Part shown: positions 42,746 through 47,474 of the stretch, one piece after another | How positions within the stretch are numbered: position 1 is the first letter of the stretch | Layout of the letters: every line of letters starts with the position of its first letter | Notes under the pieces: model-generated | The model's input: the letters and a program-made list of their open reading frames with translations, nothing else | Databases searched by the model: none | Told to the model about the DNA's origin: nothing | From: Flavobacteriales bacterium UBA7690 | GTDB lineage: Bacteria > Bacteroidota > Bacteroidia > Flavobacteriales_F > PHOS-HE28 | NCBI GenBank assembly: GCA_002482775.1 | Contig: DLGQ01000099.1 | Coordinates: 37,302 to 84,775, forward strand | Direction: 5' to 3' | Length of the DNA stretch: 47,474 bases | Position numbers and translations under genes: made by a program

Positions 42746-44101
42746 TTACACCACGCCCTGGTCCAACATCGCGTCGGCCACTTTCACGAAGCCGGCGATG
42801 TTCGCGCCTTTCACGTAGTTCACGCTCTTACCGTCAGCGCCGTACTTCACGCAAGCGGCGTGGATGTTCTTCATGATGTCGTGCAAACGCTTGTCCACCT
42901 CCTCGGCGGTCCAGCTCAGGCGCAGGCTGTTCTGGCTCATCTCCAAGCCGCTGGTAGCAACACCACCGGCGTTGCTGGCCTTACCCGGAGCGAAGGCCAC
43001 CTTGGCAGCTTCGAATACCGCGATGCCTTCCGGTGTGGTAGGCATGTTGGCCCCTTCGGCCACGTACTTCACGCCTTTCTTCACCAGGTCCTTCGCGTTC
43101 TTGCCGTCGAGTTCGTTCTGCGTAGCGCAGGGCAGTGCCACATCGCACTTGGCCACCACGTCCCACACACGAGCACCTTTCTTGTAGGTGCTGCCTTTGA
43201 ACTTCTTGGCGTACTCCTCGATGCGACCACGCTTCACGTTCTTCAGTTCCATGATGAACTTCAGCTTCACACCATCGATGCCGTTCGGATCGTAGATGCT
43301 GCCGTCGCTATCGGAGCAGGTCACCACCTTCGCGCCGAGCTGCGTGGCTTTCTCGATGGCGTACTGAGCCACGTTACCACTGCCGCTCACCGCCACCACC
43401 TTGCCTTTGAAGCTGGTCTTGTTGTGCTTCATCATTTCCTCCGCGAAGTACACGCAACCGTAGCCGGTCGCTTCCGGACGCATCAACGAACCGCCCCAGG
43501 TGCGGCCCTTGCCGGTGAACACACCGGTGAATTCGTTGCGCAGGCGCTTGTCCTGGCCGAACATGAAGCCGATCTCGCGCCCGCCCACACCGATGTCACC
43601 CGCAGGCACATCCGTGAACTGGCCCACGTGGCGCCACAGCTCCGTCATGAAGCTCTGGCAGAAACGCATCACTTCCAGGTCGCTCTTGCCTTTGGGGTCG
43701 AAGTCCGAACCACCCTTACCACCTCCCATCGGAAGTGTGGTGAGGCTGTTCTTGAACGTCTGCTCGAAGCCCAGGAACTTCAGGATGCTGAGGTTCACGC
43801 TGGGGTGGAAACGCAAACCGCCTTTGTACGGTCCGATGGCGCTGTTGAACTCGATGCGGAAGCCGCGGTTCACGTGCGTGTTGCCTTTGTCGTCCACCCA
43901 CGGCACACGGAAGATGATGGTGCGTTCGGGCTCCACCATGCGCTCCAGGAGCATCTTGCCTTTGTATTTTGGGTTCGCCTCGATGAAGGGGATCACCATT
44001 TCGGCCACTTCGTGAACGGCCTGGAGGAATTCCGGCTCGCTGCCGTTGCGCTTCTTCACTTCTTCCATGAAGGCATCAACGGCCTTGTTCGACTTTGCCA
44101 T
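42746..44101 (-). CDS. gdhA: glutamate dehydrogenase (hexameric, probably NADP-specific)
   Basis: A 451-residue enzyme interconverting glutamate and 2-oxoglutarate plus ammonia. The substrate region SAIGPYKGGLRFHPSVN and the catalytic Lys region PMGGGKGGSDFDPKGKSD (around Lys129) match the 50-kDa hexameric class. The nucleotide fold is seen in GKVVAVSGSGNVAQYAIEKA; a Ser followed by Asp at the end of the second strand (TCSDSDGSIYDP) is typical of the NADP-dependent assimilatory type. It has a well-formed promoter (44139-44168). The terminator at 42696-42724 closes it. Confidence 0.97.
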   Translation of the reverse strand: MAKSNKAVDAFMEEVKKRNGSEPEFLQAVHEVAEMVIPFIEANPKYKGKMLLERMVEPERTIIFRVPWVDDKGNTHVNRGFRIEFNSAIGPYKGGLRFHPSVNLSILKFLGFEQTFKNSLTTLPMGGGKGGSDFDPKGKSDLEVMRFCQSFMTELWRHVGQFTDVPAGDIGVGGREIGFMFGQDKRLRNEFTGVFTGKGRTWGGSLMRPEATGYGCVYFAEEMMKHNKTSFKGKVVAVSGSGNVAQYAIEKATQLGAKVVTCSDSDGSIYDPNGIDGVKLKFIMELKNVKRGRIEEYAKKFKGSTYKKGARVWDVVAKCDVALPCATQNELDGKNAKDLVKKGVKYVAEGANMPTTPEGIAVFEAAKVAFAPGKASNAGGVATSGLEMSQNSLRLSWTAEEVDKRLHDIMKNIHAACVKYGADGKSVNYVKGANIAGFVKVADAMLDQGVV

Positions 44102-44138
44102 TCGGGGGTGTTTTGGTGCTTTTGGTTGAAAGCAGGCG

Positions 44139-44168
44139 CAAATGTAGATGGGGGTTCGGGACGGGCAA
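44139..44168 (-). promoter_or_regulatory. Bacteroidota-type promoter of gdhA
   Basis: On the minus strand, TTG (44168-44166) is followed after 19 bases by TACATTTG (44146-44139), a perfect TAnnTTTG box at the expected spacing. The leader to the ATG at 44101 is about 30 bases. Confidence 0.75.
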
Positions 44169-44222
44169 CACCGGAAGGTGGATGACCGGTCGGTGGAACC
44201 TAGCCCCTGGCTTGAGGCGCAC

Positions 44223-45125
44223 TCACGTATTCCGCTCGTAGAAGAACCCGATCAGCGCTTCTTGCCGGAACTGCACTTGGTAGTTCAGCATCGGGTTGTA
44301 CGCAACACGCGTGTCGAACCGGAACTGGATGTATTTCCACAGCTTCACGATGAGCATGTTGCTCGCCTCGAAGTTCACATGGTCCTTGTCGAAACCGTTG
44401 CAGAACGCACGGCTGTTGTTGATCCACTGCAACCGCTGGCCGATGGGTTTGTTGATGGCGGTGATCACACCCAAGCCATAGCTCATGTAGTAGTTCATTG
44501 CCTGGCTTTGCATGAGTGTTGCATCACTGAACTGCGGCGCGGTCAATTCCTTGGGGTAGCCGCTCAGCTTCAAGGTGGCGAAGGCGAAGTTGATGCTGCT
44601 GGTGTTCCAGAAACGGAGCACGGCACCATAACCGGCTTCTAGGCTGAAGGGGCGCATGAAGCCGCCCACGCTCGTGCGGGTCGTGCGCTGCTGTTCCACA
44701 TCGAAGGTCCAGGTCGTGTTCGCCAAGAACTGGGTGTTGAGCAGGATGCTGTACGAGTGGTCGAAGCGCTTGTTCTGCGAAGCCCACAGCAGGTTCACTT
44801 GCAACCGGTCCACGCTCTTCACCCACAAACTATCCACGAACTTGAGGTAGCCCAGATCGGCCAGCACTTGGTGGGCGTGGCTTCGGGTGCTGTCCTGCAC
44901 GTTGTGCTTGTAGAGCACGTTGCCAAGGAACGAGAAGTTGCGCAGGTCTTGCCCCTGCCAGTTGGAGCTGGTGGAGTAGGAGGAGGAGAGGGAGGTGTAG
45001 AGTTCAGAACGTGTAGTAGTAGAAACCGACTGCGCTTTGGGCATCAAGGGATACAAGTAGCATGCGAACTGCACACCCCGGATCAGCCCCCGTTTAATTC
45101 TGGATGAGCAGTGTGCCATCGCCAC
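44223..45125 (-). CDS. beta-barrel-like exported protein, DUF3078-like
   Basis: A protein of about 300 residues. Tracts such as NWQGQDLRNFSFLGNVLYKH, LGYLKFVDSLWVKSVDRLQV and YSILLNTQFL, with alternating polar and hydrophobic residues, resemble DUF3078 outer-membrane-like proteins of Bacteroidota; the end LIGFFYERNT is barrel-like. The match is from memory and moderate. The frame opens with GTG at 45125, overlapping the previous gene by 32 bases. The leader peptide (GLIRGVQFACYLYPLMPKA|QSV) is poor for this family, and a start at GTG 45074 is possible. The poor leader may reflect replacement of the original 5' end by the AT-richer genes upstream. Confidence 0.65.
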   Translation of the reverse strand: MAMAHCSSRIKRGLIRGVQFACYLYPLMPKAQSVSTTTRSELYTSLSSSYSTSSNWQGQDLRNFSFLGNVLYKHNVQDSTRSHAHQVLADLGYLKFVDSLWVKSVDRLQVNLLWASQNKRFDHSYSILLNTQFLANTTWTFDVEQQRTTRTSVGGFMRPFSLEAGYGAVLRFWNTSSINFAFATLKLSGYPKELTAPQFSDATLMQSQAMNYYMSYGLGVITAINKPIGQRLQWINNSRAFCNGFDKDHVNFEASNMLIVKLWKYIQFRFDTRVAYNPMLNYQVQFRQEALIGFFYERNT

Positions 45126-46545
45126 CTACGCTCAATACTCCGTTCTCGTGAAGGATGAACTTGTGTTGACCCGTAGGATCGGCAGGTATTCGGTGGTCGA
45201 AAACGAATTTCCCCTGCGCCAGGTCGATCACAGCCAACCACTTGGATTTGTCGTACCGATATATGATCGCGAGAGTATTCTCATCGATGAGGTCGAAATC
45301 CGATGTGTAGTAGATCGCGCGTTCGATGATCGGGAGGAAGGGCTTGTCATTTTCTTTGAACAACGCCTCTAGGTCATGCGTTGTGGTGTCTCCGATTTGT
45401 AGAAGGATCGGGTAGTGGCGCATCATAGCATATCCCTGCTTCATGAGAACCTCTTTGAAGTCGTAGCAGGAGGCTTGCGGCGCAAGAGGCATTAGAGGAA
45501 CATCGGGAGGGACAAAACCTTTGAGGGTCATGTGGTCGCCAATGTTCGAGCATCGTGCGAAGTAGGCTGAGCGAGATGAACAGCTATCCGTCGCGATATT
45601 AAAGATCAGCTCTTGGCCGACCTGGAGTAGGCCCGACCGCGCGACGACGGAGTGACCTTGAAGGATGGGATTTTCCAGATCCTGAATGCGCCGAATGTGA
45701 CTGCCGCCATCTTTGCCGAACATCACGAGAACACCACCGTAAGCACCATCCCCGACCTGGGGTTCGAGCAGGTACGATGCGAGGATGTACACGGAATCAC
45801 GAGAAACCCCTGAGCTAGCTATCGTTACTAGTGGGGCTCTACGCTGTGGTGTACCCCACGCTGGATTGCTCGGTCGCGCCTTCTCTTCTTGCTGCCAGTA
45901 CCAACTATTCAAAAGAGTGTCTAGCTCCACGAGGGTAGTGGCTTTGGTCGTTCGCATCGACGCTGTCTTGAGCAGGTTCAGCCTTCGGTCAACGATGAAC
46001 ACGATTCCGTTCAGTGTCTCAATGAGCAGATCACTGGACATTGGTGTACTGTCATTGAGTGGGAATGACTGGCGGTTTCGGCGACCAACCTGAAAGAGAT
46101 TGGCCACCTTGACACATGTTGCTATGTCTTCGATCGGTACCCAGGTGATCAGTTTATCCTCATCGTAGAATGCGACACTCGAAGTACTGATTCCATCCAG
46201 TCTGGGTAAAGAATCGTTGATCAGGTAGGAGATCTGGTGCTCGGTATTGATGCCTAACGTTTTGACGAGACGCGTCCTGATCGGATGATCTATGGATCGG
46301 AGGACTATGCACAGATCAATACTCGGGTCCAGTTGATTCACCGAACTACAAGCTTGAAGATGCCTGTTGCAGTCAGCTCCTGTGAGGTATAGGACTAGTT
46401 GGGGCTTATTGGCGTGTAGACGGAGGCCGAAAGCAATCAAGAAGATTGAAAGCGCCGCCGGGTAAGAGAATTGTCCAGCACGGGTCAGCCAATATGGTAA
46501 CCCGTGCTGGTCCCGATCGGTGCGGTGGTCAGAGCTTCTTCCCAC
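45094..46545 (-). CDS. exported protein of unknown function, possible thioredoxin-like plus propeller fold
   Basis: A protein of about 483 residues with one hydrophobic segment near residues 27-45 that looks like a late signal peptide (the GTG at 46545 may therefore not be the true start). The part after it (LVLYLTGADCNRHLQACSSV, then IDLCIVLRSIDHPIRTRLV) has the feel of a thioredoxin-like strand-helix start with Cys but no CxxC. The remainder is beta-rich, with repeating units such as NGIVFIVDRRLNLL and ENTLAIIYRYDKSKWLAVIDL, possibly a beta-propeller. I know of no named family. The base composition is lower in G+C than its neighbours. Overlaps the genes on both sides. Confidence 0.65.
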   Translation of the reverse strand: MGRSSDHRTDRDQHGLPYWLTRAGQFSYPAALSIFLIAFGLRLHANKPQLVLYLTGADCNRHLQACSSVNQLDPSIDLCIVLRSIDHPIRTRLVKTLGINTEHQISYLINDSLPRLDGISTSSVAFYDEDKLITWVPIEDIATCVKVANLFQVGRRNRQSFPLNDSTPMSSDLLIETLNGIVFIVDRRLNLLKTASMRTTKATTLVELDTLLNSWYWQQEEKARPSNPAWGTPQRRAPLVTIASSGVSRDSVYILASYLLEPQVGDGAYGGVLVMFGKDGGSHIRRIQDLENPILQGHSVVARSGLLQVGQELIFNIATDSCSSRSAYFARCSNIGDHMTLKGFVPPDVPLMPLAPQASCYDFKEVLMKQGYAMMRHYPILLQIGDTTTHDLEALFKENDKPFLPIIERAIYYTSDFDLIDENTLAIIYRYDKSKWLAVIDLAQGKFVFDHRIPADPTGQHKFILHENGVLSVGGDGTLLIQN

Positions 46546-46915
46546 CGTAGAGGATCACTTTAGTATCGTTGCCAGAAGTGGTGACCTTAATACCGTCGAA
46601 GATCCATTTCTCGACGATGCGTTCATTCTCGAACATCTCAGCTTCTCCACTTCCCCCCATTTTGTTCTGGTTCACTATACGGTAGCGTAGACAGGTTCCC
46701 TCGGTACCTCTGCATTCGGGTGCCGGTGAGCCCGTGTCCGGGTCCGTCGTCATTCTGCGCTCTCCCCGTATTGTTACCCATGCTAGTGATGATGAGGTGT
46801 TGTCGACTGAAGAGCGTCCCTGTTTGGGACCGGATTCGCTCCCAAGCGTGGAGGTATTCGCCAACGCTGCGGATACTGTTGCGAGCATGCAAATGCAAAG
46901 GACCGTTGTTTTCAT
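46529..46915 (-). CDS. small exported protein with a Cys pair, unknown
   Basis: A 128-residue exported protein. The signal peptide (MKTTVLCICMLATVSAALA) is clear, so the ATG at 46915 is preferred although the frame is open to 47062. The mature part is Ser/Thr/Gly-rich at first (STLGSESGPKQGRSSVDNTS), has the pair ECRGTEGTC in the middle and ends in a predicted hairpin, KVTTSGNDTKVILYGGKKL. It overlaps the following gene by 17 bases, so the three exported-protein genes form one transcript. The layout (small secreted Cys-pair protein ahead of a large exported protein) recalls peptide-cluster loci of Bacteroidota, but no known leader motif is present. Confidence 0.65.
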   Translation of the reverse strand: MKTTVLCICMLATVSAALANTSTLGSESGPKQGRSSVDNTSSSLAWVTIRGERRMTTDPDTGSPAPECRGTEGTCLRYRIVNQNKMGGSGEAEMFENERIVEKWIFDGIKVTTSGNDTKVILYGGKKL

Positions 46916-46989
46916 GAGTTCTTCGTATTTCCCCCCACCCTTCATTGAGCGGGTTGCACAAACTTGTTGGCAAGTCGGTGCAAAACCGG

Positions 46990-47025
46990 TTCGGCCACAC
47001 CGAAGATAATCCGGGATATCCGGAT
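46990..47025. promoter_or_regulatory. tandem inverted repeats, possible operator
   Basis: Two palindromes lie in the divergent spacer: TTCGG-ccaca-CCGAA (46990-47004) and ATCCGG-gatat-CCGGAT (47009-47025). Both have five-base centres and CCGRA/TTCGG or TCCGG-like arms, at a centre spacing of 20 bases, i.e. about two helical turns. They stand between the exported-protein operon and a divergent HTH gene and could be the binding sites of that regulator. Confidence 0.5.
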
Positions 47026-47088
47026 ACATTCGTAACGTCCTCTCCCAAGAATGCTCCATCACATCATGTTCAACCTACAGAGCCTTCG

Positions 47089-47474
47089 ATGCAGGATCCA
47101 TTCACCCTGGGAGAGAAGCTGCGGCAGTTCCGCGTGCATGAGAACGTTACGCAGGAGTATGTAGCTGCGCAGCTTGGTGTATCCAAGAGCACGTACTGCG
47201 AATACGAGAAGGGCTCGCGGCCGGTGCCTACCCATTTGGTGGTGAAAGCCGCCACGCTTTTCAAAGTCAGTCCAGAGGTGTTCTTCACCACCGCCCCGCT
47301 GGAACTCGGCACGAAGCGCACCGAAGCAGGAGCGGCACATGTTGCGAACGTTCCCCAGGACATGATGGGGGCGTTCCTGCGAGCGACCGAGGAGCGGGAG
47401 GAGAAACTCTTCGAATTCATGAAAGCCCAGGCTTCAACAATGAATGAGCAATCGGCCATGATCGCAAAGCTTCT
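47089..47474 (+). CDS. XRE-family helix-turn-helix regulator, 3' end cut by window edge
   Basis: The first 128 codons are seen, from ATG 47089. An XRE-type HTH occupies about residues 7-65: LGEKLRQFRVHENVTQEYVA, then AAQLGVSKSTYCEYEKGSRP with the recognition helix. The following part is charged and helical (FLRATEEREEKLFEFMKAQ), probably a coiled-coil oligomerisation segment. Regulators of this build are common in Bacteroidota, often beside the genes they control. The divergent orientation and the palindromes in the spacer make control of the 44223-46915 operon, and of itself, plausible but unproven. Confidence 0.85.
   Translation, partial: MQDPFTLGEKLRQFRVHENVTQEYVAAQLGVSKSTYCEYEKGSRPVPTHLVVKAATLFKVSPEVFFTTAPLELGTKRTEAGAAHVANVPQDMMGAFLRATEEREEKLFEFMKAQASTMNEQSAMIAKL

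Noticed and set aside
42860..44185. A 441-codon open frame on the plus strand opposite gdhA
   Set aside because: Same reason: it lies wholly over gdhA, is His/Ala/Val/Leu-rich and has no recognisable motif.
44223..46915. A known peptide cluster of the NVEALA type
   Set aside because: The small exported protein has no NVEALA-like leader, and I see no radical SAM enzyme or peptidase-type exporter nearby.
1..47474. tRNA or rRNA genes, CRISPR arrays, prophage, transposases
   Set aside because: I looked for cloverleaf-like ends with CCA-adjacent acceptor stems, regular spaced repeats, and integrase, capsid or transposase motifs, and found none. A short tRNA could still be missed by eye.

Overview
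The window reads as chromosomal DNA of a Bacteroidota bacterium, most likely a high-GC member of the Flavobacteriales (base composition looks like roughly 57% G+C by eye). The evidence is of several kinds. At least five secreted proteins end in a type IX secretion (T9SS) sorting domain. Many genes are preceded by the Bacteroidota -7 promoter element TAnnTTTG or a close variant, and there are almost no Shine-Dalgarno sequences. Signal-peptide cleavage sites are very often followed by Gln. The gene set also fits: yicC-gmk-nadD in a row, Omp28-like protein, bacilliredoxin, M43 protease, and an animal-type glutaminyl cyclase.

Layout. 1-3.8 kb (minus): aspS, a guanine-deaminase-like enzyme, a small membrane protein and an M90 (MtfA-like) peptidase cut by the window edge, all touching or overlapping; then a small lipoprotein. 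3.9-5.6 kb (plus): a T9SS cargo protein, a two-TM iron-permease-family protein and a DUF4345 protein, closed by a strong terminator. 5.7-11.2 kb (minus): the tyrosine-degradation enzymes HPPD and homogentisate dioxygenase, with an accessory block between them (a class II Fic protein, a lipoprotein, a membrane-anchored coiled-coil protein and two inverted copies of a structured repeat of 90-96 bases). 11.3-18.6 kb: trhO (minus), then plus-strand delta-60 repeat protein, L-threonine dehydrogenase, MORN-repeat protein, cysS and a glutaminyl-cyclase/M28 lipoprotein. 18.7-22.5 kb (minus): two large secreted proteins. 22.8-27.1 kb (plus): polA and two exported proteins. 27.1-31.1 kb (minus): lipoprotein, M43 metalloprotease (T9SS), and a cystathionine gamma-synthase/lyase. 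31.2-34.2 kb (plus): EamA transporter, yicC, gmk, nadD; udk converges on nadD with overlap. 35.0-35.5 kb: two tiny genes. 35.6-37.7 kb (minus): a PEGA/trypsin-like lipoprotein coupled to an outer-membrane-like protein. 37.8-42.6 kb (plus): PPK2, recJ, tadA, bacilliredoxin, Omp28-like protein. 42.7-46.9 kb (minus): gdhA, a barrel-like protein and two exported proteins of unfamiliar type. The window ends in a divergent XRE-type regulator cut by the edge.

Most of the window is ordinary housekeeping sequence. The parts I find most worth a second look are the repeat-bracketed, AT-richer cassette between the tyrosine-degradation genes (6.87-8.29 kb), an in-frame palindromic insertion inside trhO, the overlapping secreted-protein module with tandem palindromes beside a divergent HTH gene (44.2-47.5 kb), a promoter pattern implying leaderless mRNAs, and a pair of uncharacterised small genes around 35 kb. 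I see no tRNA or rRNA gene, CRISPR array, insertion sequence or phage region.
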